The notes beneath the pieces are model-generated. The model was not told the origin of the DNA. It worked only from the letters and a program-made list of their open reading frames with translations, and ran no database searches. A stretch of DNA of 39,432 nt, taken from positions 1-39,432 of the forward strand of contig NZ_JACUTS010000014.1 in NCBI RefSeq assembly GCF_014859695.1. Direction: 5' to 3'. This DNA comes from Sulfurimonas sp. GTDB lineage: Bacteria > Campylobacterota > Campylobacteria > Campylobacterales > Sulfurimonadaceae. This document shows, one piece after another, positions 14,017 to 21,997 of this stretch (positions are counted from its first letter, which is position 1; each line of letters begins with the position of its first letter). The position numbers and the translations under genes are program-made.

Positions 14017-16718
14017 TATCTCTCCTGCTTTTTTAGTAACATAAGGCTTATGGAGGTAATAACGACGATGGAGAGAGCAAGAGCGACAAAATCAAAGTAG
14101 TGCCCCTCAAAACCTATGTCTTTGCTAAATATACCCCTGCTTATGTTGATGAAGTATGTAGCTGGGAATATATTGCCTATAAACGCGCCAACGCCCTCGA
14201 GTGAACTTACAGGGTCTCTAAGTCCTGAAAAACTCACTGTTGGCAGCATGGTAGCTATCGCCGTTCCTCCAAGTGCCGCGATTTGTGTTTTTGCAAAAGA
14301 GGACATTAAAAAACCCAGACCCGTTGTCGCGCTTACAAAGAGAAGGGCTCCAAAAAACAGAACAGCAAAGTTTCCTGCAACTGGAACTTTAAAAACATAG
14401 ACCGCAAGAAGCATAAGCCCTAAAAAGCTAATCATACTAATAAAAATATATGGAAGCTGTTTGCCCAGTAAAAACTCCAGTTTTCTAACGGGCGTGGCGT
14501 AAAAGTTGGTAATTGAGCCGAGCTCTTTTTCTCTCACAACGCTAAGAGCCATCAAAATGGATGGGATAAAGACCAAAAGAATCGGGATTACGGCGGGAAC
14601 CATTGAGTTAAGACTCTCAAAGTCCTGATTGTAACGGTAACGCATCTCAACTCCAACCAAAGGTTTGGCGTCTACGTTGGAGAGCTCACTCAAATATGTA
14701 CCGTGAAGCCCCTCCATATACCCTTTTATAGTCTCTGCCCTAAAAGATATGGTTCCGTCTATCCACGCCCCTACTTCTGGGTTGGAGCCTTTTTTCAGGT
14801 CACGCCCAAAGTTTGGCGGTATCTCAATAGCAAGAGCAATCTCCCCTCTTTTCATCTTCTCATCAAGCTCTTCGTAAGAGGTAAGACCCTCCTGCTCTAA
14901 AAAGTATCTTGAACCGGATATATACTCTACATACTCCCTGCTCTGCGGGCTTTGGTCATTATCAAGGACTGAAAACTTAAGATCTTCAACATCCATACTG
15001 ATACCATAGCCCATAACAAACATCAAGATCACGGTTCCCAAAAGCGCAAATACCAAACGCACGGGGTCTCTTACAAGCTCCAAAGACTCTCTGTAGGCAT
15101 ATCCAAAAAATCTAAGAAGCGAAAAAAATCCGCTAGGCTCTTTGTGGCTGCTTTTATCTATGGCTATTGCGCTCTCATCCATCTCCTCTTTGTCCATCGC
15201 GCCATAGAGATACTCTACAAAGGCATCTTCGAGATTCTCTTTATCTTTGGACTCTGCAAGGGCTTGCGGCGTGTCGCTTGCAAGAACACGTCCTTGATGC
15301 ATCAAAGAGACTCTGTCACATCGCTCTCCCTCATTCATAAAATGGGTGGAGATAAAAATAGTCACTCCATCCTCTCTGGATAAATCAATCAAAAACTTCC
15401 AAAACATATCTCTAGATATAGGGTCAACGCCAGATGTCGGCTCATCCAAAATAAGCATCTTAGGCTTATGAATAACGGCAACCGCCAAAGAGAGTCTCTG
15501 CTTTATTCCAAGCGGCAGATCATGGGCTAAAGCATCTTCATATTTTTTAATATAAAAACGCTCTAACATCTCCTCTACCCTCGCATCTATAAGACTTTTT
15601 TCAATCTGATAGAGATGTGCATGTAAAAAGAGATTTTGTTTGATTGTAAGCTCATTGTAGAGCGAAAAAGACTGCGTCATGTAGCCTACATCTTTTCTCA
15701 TCTCCAAATTGTGCCCTTTTATGGGAGTCTCAAAGAGTCTGATATCTCCGTGCGTAGGAATAAGAAGTCCTGTAAGCATCTTCATCGTAGTAGTCTTACC
15801 GCATCCGTTTGAGCCTAAAAAACCAAAAATCTCACCCTGTTTGATTTTAAAACTCACATTCTCAACGGCAGTAAAATCTCCAAACTTCATTGTCAGCTCA
15901 AAAGCCTCTATTGCCAATATGTCATTTTGGATCTGGCTTTTTTCAGAGATAGGAAAATCTCTATGCTCTTTGGTCTGCTTTTTTGGCAGAAGCTCTATAA
16001 AAGCAGAGTCAATATTGTCCGTTTTTGTGATTTTTAAAAGCTCTGCGGGAGTTGTATTTGCGAGTATTTTACCATCATTCATAGCTACCGTATAATCAAA
16101 AAGTTCAGCCTCTTGCATATAAGCCGTAGCAATAAGCACGCTCATCTCTTTTTGCGTCTTGCGTATGAGCTCTATAAGCTTCCAGAACTCTCTTCTTGAG
16201 AGAGGATCAACGCCTGTTGTCGGCTCATCTAGTATAAGCAGGTCCGGGTCATGGATAAGCGCGCAGCAAAGACCCAGCTTTTGCTTCATCCCGCCAGAGA
16301 GTTTTCCAGCCGCTCTATCTTTAAACTCATAAAGTCCGATGCTCTTTAAAAGCTCATCAATTCTCTTCTTTCTCTCGTTTTTTTCAAGCCCGAAAAGTCT
16401 TCCAAAGAACTCAAGATTTTCATATACGGAGAGCAGCATATAGAGGTTTTTCCCAAGTCCCTGAGGCATATAGGCAATGCGCGAGGAGATCTTTTTTCTA
16501 AAAGAAGCGCTCTTTATATCGCCGCCCAACACCTCTACATTTCCGCTTTGAATTTTTCTAACTCCCGCAATGATGGAGAGGAGTGTAGATTTTCCTACGC
16601 CATCGGGTCCGATAAGTCCGACTATGCATCCGGAGGGGATGTCAAGAGTTATGTTGTCGACTGCTTTTGTTTTTTTGTAAAAGTGCGAAACATCCTTTAT
16701 CTTGACAACATAGTTCAT
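14016..16718 (-). CDS. rbbA: RbbA-like ABC protein: two ATPase domains fused to a permease
   Basis: A 900-residue fusion. The first ATPase domain (about 1-235) has Walker A GPDGVGKST (38-46), signature LSGGMKQ and Walker B LLILDEPTTGVDP. The second (about 270-505) has GSNGCGKTT, Walker B MLILDEPTSGVDP, and LPLGIKQ where LSGGxxQ is usual; as I recall this variant is shared with E. coli RbbA/YhiH. The rest (about 530-900) is an ABC-2 permease with one N-terminal helix, a periplasmic domain and a helix bundle. RbbA has been described as ribosome-associated in E. coli, but the context here (HlyD-type partner upstream, second permease downstream) favours an efflux role. It starts one base after the HlyD gene. 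Confidence 0.92.
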   Translation of the reverse strand: MNYVVKIKDVSHFYKKTKAVDNITLDIPSGCIVGLIGPDGVGKSTLLSIIAGVRKIQSGNVEVLGGDIKSASFRKKISSRIAYMPQGLGKNLYMLLSVYENLEFFGRLFGLEKNERKKRIDELLKSIGLYEFKDRAAGKLSGGMKQKLGLCCALIHDPDLLILDEPTTGVDPLSRREFWKLIELIRKTQKEMSVLIATAYMQEAELFDYTVAMNDGKILANTTPAELLKITKTDNIDSAFIELLPKKQTKEHRDFPISEKSQIQNDILAIEAFELTMKFGDFTAVENVSFKIKQGEIFGFLGSNGCGKTTTMKMLTGLLIPTHGDIRLFETPIKGHNLEMRKDVGYMTQSFSLYNELTIKQNLFLHAHLYQIEKSLIDARVEEMLERFYIKKYEDALAHDLPLGIKQRLSLAVAVIHKPKMLILDEPTSGVDPISRDMFWKFLIDLSREDGVTIFISTHFMNEGERCDRVSLMHQGRVLASDTPQALAESKDKENLEDAFVEYLYGAMDKEEMDESAIAIDKSSHKEPSGFFSLLRFFGYAYRESLELVRDPVRLVFALLGTVILMFVMGYGISMDVEDLKFSVLDNDQSPQSREYVEYISGSRYFLEQEGLTSYEELDEKMKRGEIALAIEIPPNFGRDLKKGSNPEVGAWIDGTISFRAETIKGYMEGLHGTYLSELSNVDAKPLVGVEMRYRYNQDFESLNSMVPAVIPILLVFIPSILMALSVVREKELGSITNFYATPVRKLEFLLGKQLPYIFISMISFLGLMLLAVYVFKVPVAGNFAVLFFGALLFVSATTGLGFLMSSFAKTQIAALGGTAIATMLPTVSFSGLRDPVSSLEGVGAFIGNIFPATYFINISRGIFSKDIGFEGHYFDFVALALSIVVITSISLMLLKKQER

Positions 16719-16719
16719 A

Positions 16720-17730
16720 TTATTTATCTGTTTTTAGATAACTTTTTGGAAGATTGCTAAGGTTTTGAGGCCAGATGGCATCCTCTCTTAACGCTATGTA
16801 AGCAACTCCCGGAAGACCAGTTCGCACCTTCTCCATATGCTCCCTTAAGAGATTGTAGTCAATGTTTACCTTTACTCTAAACATGAGCTTTTCGCGCTCA
16901 TCCTGCGTCTCTATCTGCTTTGGCGTAAACTGTGCTTTTGGCGAGATAAATGTCACTTTTGCAGGTATGGCTATATCCGGCAGAGCATCGAGAACTATTC
17001 TGGCTTCTGAGCCGTAGTTTATAAGACCCGCTTGTGAGGTCGGCAAAAATATAGTCATGTAAGTATTTAAGAGATCAAGCAGAACAAGTACGTTTTGACC
17101 GCCTCCGACTACTTCGCCGTTTTGTATCAATTTGTAAAGGATTCTCCCCTCTGTAGGAGCGTAAAGCGTACTCTCGTCTATATTGACTTTTATGGCGTCG
17201 TACTGGGCTTTTGCTGAAGTTATTGAGGCTTCCATCTGTGCGATATCGGCTTTAGCAGCCTGCAGGGCAGCTTTTGCGGATTTATAGGCGCTCTGTGACT
17301 GCTGAAAACTAAGCTGTGAGATGGCATCTTTTTTATAGAGATTTTGCGCTCTTATGAAATTTTGCTCTGAGAGTTCAAACTCGCTCTTTCTCTGCTCATA
17401 AACTGCCAAAGCATGGTTTTTTGCCTCTTTTGTCTGCTTTGTTTGAGCCTCTGAGAGGCGCAGGTTTGCATCAAGCTCTTTGCTGTCTAGTTTGGCTAAC
17501 ATCTGACCTTTTTTTACTATGTCGCCCTCATTTACATAAACTTCAACAAGCCGTCCCGGAATCTTTGATGCAATATCTATCTGGGTAGATTCGATTCTCC
17601 CGTTTCCAAAAGCAAAATCTTTTAAAAGCGCGCTCTTGCTTGATTGTTCCATTAAATAGTTATAGATAAAAACAGTTGCCGCTGCCGCAGCTAAAGCAAA
17701 AAGGGCAAATTTTAAAACTTTTTTAAACAC
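16720..17730 (-). CDS. HlyD/YhiI-type membrane fusion protein
   Basis: Periplasmic adaptor of 336 residues for an ABC exporter. An N-terminal membrane anchor (about 7-26) is followed by a lipoyl/barrel-sandwich half (GRLVEVYVNEGDIVKKGQML), a long coiled-coil hairpin rich in Q, A, K and S (about 75-185), the second lipoyl half (DESTLYAPTEGRILYKLIQN) and a beta-barrel domain. This layout is standard for HlyD_3/EmrA-type proteins. The start is GTG at 17730, overlapping the psd stop by one base. Placed directly before the ABC fusion and permease, it should link them to the periplasm or an outer-membrane channel. No TolC-like gene lies in the window. Confidence 0.92.
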   Translation of the reverse strand: MFKKVLKFALFALAAAAATVFIYNYLMEQSSKSALLKDFAFGNGRIESTQIDIASKIPGRLVEVYVNEGDIVKKGQMLAKLDSKELDANLRLSEAQTKQTKEAKNHALAVYEQRKSEFELSEQNFIRAQNLYKKDAISQLSFQQSQSAYKSAKAALQAAKADIAQMEASITSAKAQYDAIKVNIDESTLYAPTEGRILYKLIQNGEVVGGGQNVLVLLDLLNTYMTIFLPTSQAGLINYGSEARIVLDALPDIAIPAKVTFISPKAQFTPKQIETQDEREKLMFRVKVNIDYNLLREHMEKVRTGLPGVAYIALREDAIWPQNLSNLPKSYLKTDK

Positions 17731-18548
17731 TATTTCAACTCCGCAATCGTATCGCCGTATTTGACATGCTCCCCTGCTCTTACATGAACATCGAGCATAT
17801 CTTTTTGCGCCAAAATAACTATAGTCGAACCCATCTCAAAACAGCCGAAATCATCGCCTTTGTTTAGATGCAGGTTCTCGTAACTGTATGCGCTGCTGTT
17901 GTGTACGTCTGCGTTGGTCTTTATTTTTGGCTCAAAAGAGACCTGCATAACTCCGACATTTAAGGCACTAACAAGCACCATATAGAATCTCTTTTTATCT
18001 GTTGTCTCACACAGCAAAACGACTCTCTCATTCTCTACAAAAAGATTTATTTTCTTTTTGAGTGAGGGTACATTTACAGGGTAGAATTTTCCGGGAATAT
18101 GTACGGCTTTTAGCACTTTCAGGTTTGTAGGCATGTGGTAGCGGTGATAATCTTTTGGAGAGAGATAGAAGTTTATAAAAGTTCCATCTTCAACTATATC
18201 TTTCTCCTCTTTGCTAAAGTGCTCTCCCAAAAGCTCGTCGGAGTGATACTTCATCCCTTTTATCTGAAAGGCATGACGAACATCTATATCTCCGCACTCA
18301 GTTATAAAAGAGTCGCACGGCGATATAAAATCTTTGCTATCTAGCGAATAGTCTCTATCTTCTCTGAGTTTTCTTGTAAAAAGCGCATTTAAAGTCCGGT
18401 AAGTACTTGGCGCATGAAACTCGCTCATATCTAGACCCATTATCTTCACATATGAGCTGTTTATAAATTTCTGGATCGGTTTTGCAAACTCTTTATTTGC
18501 GAACTTTCCAAAAGTTTGCGATATCGCCGATGTTATATGTTTTTTCAT
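17730..18548 (-). CDS. psd: Phosphatidylserine decarboxylase proenzyme
   Basis: Makes phosphatidylethanolamine by decarboxylating phosphatidylserine at the inner membrane. The proenzyme has 272 residues and cleaves itself at the GST motif in FEMGSTIVIL (G240/S241), turning S241 into the pyruvoyl group and leaving an alpha chain of 32 residues. The catalytic histidine region DYHRYHMP (about 135) is present. GST, not LGSS, and the short length fit bacterial psd. The start has GGGAG six bases upstream, partly inside the truD stop region. It sits between truD and the export genes and overlaps the HlyD-type gene by one base. Confidence 0.95.
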   Translation of the reverse strand: MKKHITSAISQTFGKFANKEFAKPIQKFINSSYVKIMGLDMSEFHAPSTYRTLNALFTRKLREDRDYSLDSKDFISPCDSFITECGDIDVRHAFQIKGMKYHSDELLGEHFSKEEKDIVEDGTFINFYLSPKDYHRYHMPTNLKVLKAVHIPGKFYPVNVPSLKKKINLFVENERVVLLCETTDKKRFYMVLVSALNVGVMQVSFEPKIKTNADVHNSSAYSYENLHLNKGDDFGCFEMGSTIVILAQKDMLDVHVRAGEHVKYGDTIAELK

Positions 18549-18551
18549 CTC

Positions 18552-19649
18552 CTACTCCCTTATCTCTCTTTTTTCTGAAAGAAGCTTGCGCTTTGCTATC
18601 TCTTCAATTAAAACCGTGGCATAAGAGCCTTTTGGAAGCGAAAAGTTGAGCTCATACTGAGCTACTTCATTTTTGTATCTTCCCTCGACCTCCTCTGGAT
18701 ATACCCATGCGTATCTTCTCGTACCGTCTGCGTTTATCTCATCATCAAACTCTTTTTCAATCACTCTTGCCGCATTAGAAGCAATTCTTGCTTTTTTGCC
18801 GCACAAAAGACCCGTAACCGATATATTTTTTTCGTTAAACCTTTTGAGATCATCTTCACTTCCGTCATAGTCAAAGAGTCTTCCATGCGGATAATGCTCC
18901 ATGATATCTCCGTTTATAAGCTTAAACGGATGCGTCTGAGTCTTCATTTTTGCAAGCTCCTCATTTGGCATATTGAGCAGAGGCTCCAACTCTTTTGTAT
19001 CGAATTTTTGCACAAGCGCACTTATCTCTAGTCGTCTGCTTAGCCAAAGGTTGAAAAGATGGCTCTGGTATGCGCTGATGAGAAGTTTTCTGATTTTTAC
19101 ATTGCGCTCTTTCTTCTCGCCTTTTGCGATTTTTTCACCGTCAATATGGTTGTTTCCGTCTGTTCCAAAACGCTGATAACCAAAAAAATTAGGCATTCCG
19201 AATGTTGCTATGTTTTTCAAAGCCTCATCTATCTTTTTTGCCGCAGTCGGGTTTACTTTTTTTAACTTAATGTAAAACCTGTTGCCTTTAAGATGCCCTA
19301 TTCTTATCTTGTTGTTGTGGTATGCCTTTGAGAGTATCTTTATATCTTCATGTTCAAACGCATCCATCTTTACTTCATGGGTTTTATGCAGTGAGATATA
19401 CTGCTTTGTCATGGCATGCTTATCTTTTAGCCCAGCATAACCTATCTCTTTGTTTTGAATCCCCAAATATTTAGCGATGATAGAGACAAGCTCAAGAGTA
19501 GAGAGCCCTTTTTTTCTTACAAAGAGTACAAGATGCTCACCCTCGCCGCTTAACTCATAAAGCGGTATCTCCTCCACAACGAAATCTCTTGGGGTCTGTC
19601 TAAAGTGAAAATCTATGCTTGAATGCGAGAGTGAATAAAATCTGTCCAT
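18552..19649 (-). CDS. truD: tRNA pseudouridine(13) synthase TruD
   Basis: Converts uridine 13 of tRNA-Glu to pseudouridine. The 365 residues carry the family motif EIGYAGLKDKHAMTKQYIS, with the catalytic aspartate at D76 (D80 in E. coli), the FFGYQRFG motif, and the TRUD insertion domain in the second half. Length is normal. The ATG at 19649 has AGGA five bases upstream. It lies 15 bases after thiL and three bases before psd in the same run, so all three are probably cotranscribed although their functions differ. Confidence 0.95.
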   Translation of the reverse strand: MDRFYSLSHSSIDFHFRQTPRDFVVEEIPLYELSGEGEHLVLFVRKKGLSTLELVSIIAKYLGIQNKEIGYAGLKDKHAMTKQYISLHKTHEVKMDAFEHEDIKILSKAYHNNKIRIGHLKGNRFYIKLKKVNPTAAKKIDEALKNIATFGMPNFFGYQRFGTDGNNHIDGEKIAKGEKKERNVKIRKLLISAYQSHLFNLWLSRRLEISALVQKFDTKELEPLLNMPNEELAKMKTQTHPFKLINGDIMEHYPHGRLFDYDGSEDDLKRFNEKNISVTGLLCGKKARIASNAARVIEKEFDDEINADGTRRYAWVYPEEVEGRYKNEVAQYELNFSLPKGSYATVLIEEIAKRKLLSEKREIRE

Positions 19650-19664
19650 AATAATCCTAGTAGT

Positions 19665-20483
19665 TTAAAAATGATGCGCTTTGCATCTGTTTTTGTAATG
19701 TTTTCTGGCACTTTGTGCAACTATAGTTATCGGTGTTCTGCAGAGTTTAGCCACTCTTTGCAGAGCCTTTTTGTCTCTTTTGTCAAAACCAAAAAGCATC
19801 TCGTACTCTTCCCCGCTGCACCCTACTCTCTTTGGTATACGCTTGTAAAAATTAAACCCTAATCCATTAGCAGATGAGAGCTTTTTTAGATCGCTAAAAA
19901 GACCGTCTGAAATATCCATGCCGCACTTTAGATAGCGTGAAGCCCTTGAGACAAACTTCTCTCTCAGTTTTATATTTACAAACTTTGAATTTTTATGAAT
20001 TTTGCCAAGGTTTGTTAATCTTCTGAGCTCTTTGGCACTTCGACCAAGCTCCCCCGTATACGCAACCAGATAACCATGTTTGAGCCCTTGTCTTCTTAGA
20101 GGTTTGTCGGTCTGGGAGATAATAGTAATCGTAATATCAAGCTTAATATTGCCGATGGTATCTCCGCCGATAATCTCAACACCGTATTTTGCCGCCGTAT
20201 CCTCAAATCCGGATGCCAGCTCTCTCATCTCTCTCATCGTCATGGACTTGGGCATCGCAACGCCCAGAAGTGCATACTTCGGCTTTGCATTCATAGCGAT
20301 TGCATCCGAAATATTGACCGTCATAGCCTTAGCTGCAATCTGATAGTAGCTCATCCACTTTTTTTTAAAATGGACATCTTCGAAAAAGGCATCTTTTGAG
20401 TAAACACTAGAGCCTATCAAAGCCCCATCGTCACCGATATGAGCGTTTTTAAACTGAGATATAAAATAATTTTCTAAATTCAA
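19665..20483 (-). CDS. thiL: Thiamine-monophosphate kinase (short form)
   Basis: Phosphorylates thiamine monophosphate to the active diphosphate cofactor, which IlvB and other enzymes need. Family features are the N-terminal acidic metal-binding HIGDDGALIG (residues 15-24), the long conserved segment around AAKAMTVNISDAIAMNAKPK, GGDTIG and DISDGLFSDL. At 272 residues it is shorter than the E. coli enzyme (about 325), as in related Campylobacterota. An in-frame stop three codons upstream forces the start to TTG at 20483, with a weak AGAAG site. It is the first gene of the six-gene minus-strand run ending at 12904 and is divergent from the sensor gene. Confidence 0.9.
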   Translation of the reverse strand: MNLENYFISQFKNAHIGDDGALIGSSVYSKDAFFEDVHFKKKWMSYYQIAAKAMTVNISDAIAMNAKPKYALLGVAMPKSMTMREMRELASGFEDTAAKYGVEIIGGDTIGNIKLDITITIISQTDKPLRRQGLKHGYLVAYTGELGRSAKELRRLTNLGKIHKNSKFVNIKLREKFVSRASRYLKCGMDISDGLFSDLKKLSSANGLGFNFYKRIPKRVGCSGEEYEMLFGFDKRDKKALQRVAKLCRTPITIVAQSARKHYKNRCKAHHF

Positions 20484-20542
20484 TAAAACTTCTTAAAATG
20501 CCTTAAGTTACCATTAAAGCCAATGTGTATAAAATAGCGGGA

Positions 20543-20548
20543 TATTAT
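20543..20548 (+). promoter_or_regulatory. Possible -10 box of the degenerate GGDEF sensor gene
   Basis: TATTAT lies 25 bases before the chosen ATG at 20573. TATAAA at 20528 is an alternative. The open frame extends upstream to 20525 but would start before both elements. Confidence 0.35.
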
Positions 20549-20572
20549 ACCATCTATATAGGAAATCCTACC

Positions 20573-21772
20573 ATGAAGCACTCTATAAAAAAGATTTTCA
20601 ACAACCTCTCTCTTTTTCTTTTATTGGCGACTGTGTTTGCAGCGTTTGGAGTGTTGGCAGCGGTTGAGCACTCAAACTCATATGAAAAAATTGACAACCT
20701 AAATAACCAAAAGCGAATTATCAGCTCTCTTTTATCTCTTCCAAAAGGTGACCTTGATTTGGCACTAATACAGTTTAACGGTAAAAGCACCCAGCTTCTT
20801 CACGACATTGATAAACTCCGCAATCAATACGAATTTAGTTTTGTAGAGAGATTTGTACTCTCAAACTCAAAAGAGTATCTGTCCGATTTGGATGAACTAA
20901 GTTCTCTCACAAGAGAGTTCAATAAAAGAGCGAGCGACTTCTATACAAAGAAAAATAACGGCGACAAAGAGAAAGAGGAGGCGTTGCAAAAAAGTTTTGC
21001 CTCTTTATACGATCAAATCAACCACATAGTTTTCAGAGCTATCTCATATAACCAAAAAAAGTTCAACATTCACAAAAATATAACCTTCATGGCATTCGCA
21101 TTAATTTTCTTTATGGCTTTTTGGTACAGAAAAAGACTCGCGGCAATATATAAAGATATTGAGTACCTTTATGATGTGGACAAAAAGGGGTATGAAATAT
21201 TTTCACAAGAAGCAGGTGCAATTTCTGTAAGGATAAGAAGAAAACCGGATATATCAGAAAACCCTGCAATGGTCGACCCGGTAACGGGCATCAACAACCT
21301 AAAAGGTCTAATGAGCGCTTATGCTGAGAAGAAAAATATCAAAGAGAAGAACTATACATCCGTTACAGTATTTGAGATTGACAACTTTTCAAAAACAAAC
21401 AGAGTCTACTCCCAGGAACTGACACAAAACATACTCAAAAAAGTTGCATTTACAGCCTCCCTTCACAAACAGTCGGCGGATGTAATCGCAAGAACGGACT
21501 ACAACCAGTTTACGGTAGTTCTCTCAAGAGAGAGCAAAGAGCTCTCATACAAAGATGCAGACATTATCCGCCAAAGTGTCTCCGAGCTTAAACTAACATC
21601 TCCAGAACTCGGGCCAATCAAGATAAAACTAAGCGGAGGGTTTGTCATAAAACCAAATCATGTATCTCTTGAAGAGGCTATTAAACAGGCTAAAAAAGTA
21701 CTTGACTATGCCAAAGAGACAGGCGGAGATAAAATATCTCAAATAAAAGATTTGGCTCACAGCGAACTATAA
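20573..21772 (+). CDS. Membrane sensor protein with degenerate GGDEF domain
   Basis: From the ATG at 20573 (AGGA nine bases upstream) it has 399 residues. A first membrane helix (about 11-30), a periplasmic helical segment of about 140 residues, a second helix (about 169-185) and a C-terminal GGDEF-type domain (about 232-395) give the layout of a one-component sensor. The domain is recognisable by DPVTGINNLKGLM and VTVFEIDNFSKTN, but the active loop reads ARTDYNQFTVVL where cyclases have ARYGGDEFAVLL (residues 308-313), so diguanylate cyclase activity is very unlikely. It may bind nucleotides or act through protein contacts. The gene is single and divergent from thiL. Confidence 0.82.
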   Translation: MKHSIKKIFNNLSLFLLLATVFAAFGVLAAVEHSNSYEKIDNLNNQKRIISSLLSLPKGDLDLALIQFNGKSTQLLHDIDKLRNQYEFSFVERFVLSNSKEYLSDLDELSSLTREFNKRASDFYTKKNNGDKEKEEALQKSFASLYDQINHIVFRAISYNQKKFNIHKNITFMAFALIFFMAFWYRKRLAAIYKDIEYLYDVDKKGYEIFSQEAGAISVRIRRKPDISENPAMVDPVTGINNLKGLMSAYAEKKNIKEKNYTSVTVFEIDNFSKTNRVYSQELTQNILKKVAFTASLHKQSADVIARTDYNQFTVVLSRESKELSYKDADIIRQSVSELKLTSPELGPIKIKLSGGFVIKPNHVSLEEAIKQAKKVLDYAKETGGDKISQIKDLAHSEL

Positions 21773-21782
21773 TATTTCTTAC

Positions 21783-21805
21783 CCCTGTATTTCACCGCTA
21801 CAGGG
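21783..21805 (+). other. Hairpin after the sensor gene
   Basis: CCCTGTA (21783-21789) and TACAGGG (21799-21805) form a perfect 7-bp stem with a 9-base loop, eleven bases after the sensor stop. No T-run follows, so it could be a factor-dependent end or an RNA-stability element. Confidence 0.35.
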
Positions 21806-21877
21806 CGCCCTCCTTCATCTATTTCACTGAGTAAATATCACAAATCTACACACTTCCGGTCTCTAGTTTTGCCCAAT

Positions 21878-21900
21878 ATGAGTGATAATGAGTGATAATG
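21878..21900 (+). repeat. 10-bp tandem duplication
   Basis: The unit ATGAGTGATA occurs twice in tandem (21878-21887, 21888-21897), followed by ATG. It is in the 225-base non-coding gap upstream of the succinate dehydrogenase/fumarate reductase operon, about 100 bases before its first start codon. The rest of that gap shows only the hairpin at 21783-21805 and AT-rich sequence. Confidence 0.55.
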
Positions 21901-21997
21901 GAACATTTTTACCTTTTATAACAACTTTTTATTATAGACAAAGGCTAAAAATTGTAAAATCCGCCTTATTTTATTCTTAATCAACAAAGGAAAGCTA

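Noticed and set aside
20484-20572. TPP riboswitch before thiL
   Set aside because: The gap is only 89 bases, AT-rich and shared by divergent genes; no CUGAGA-type conserved box found.
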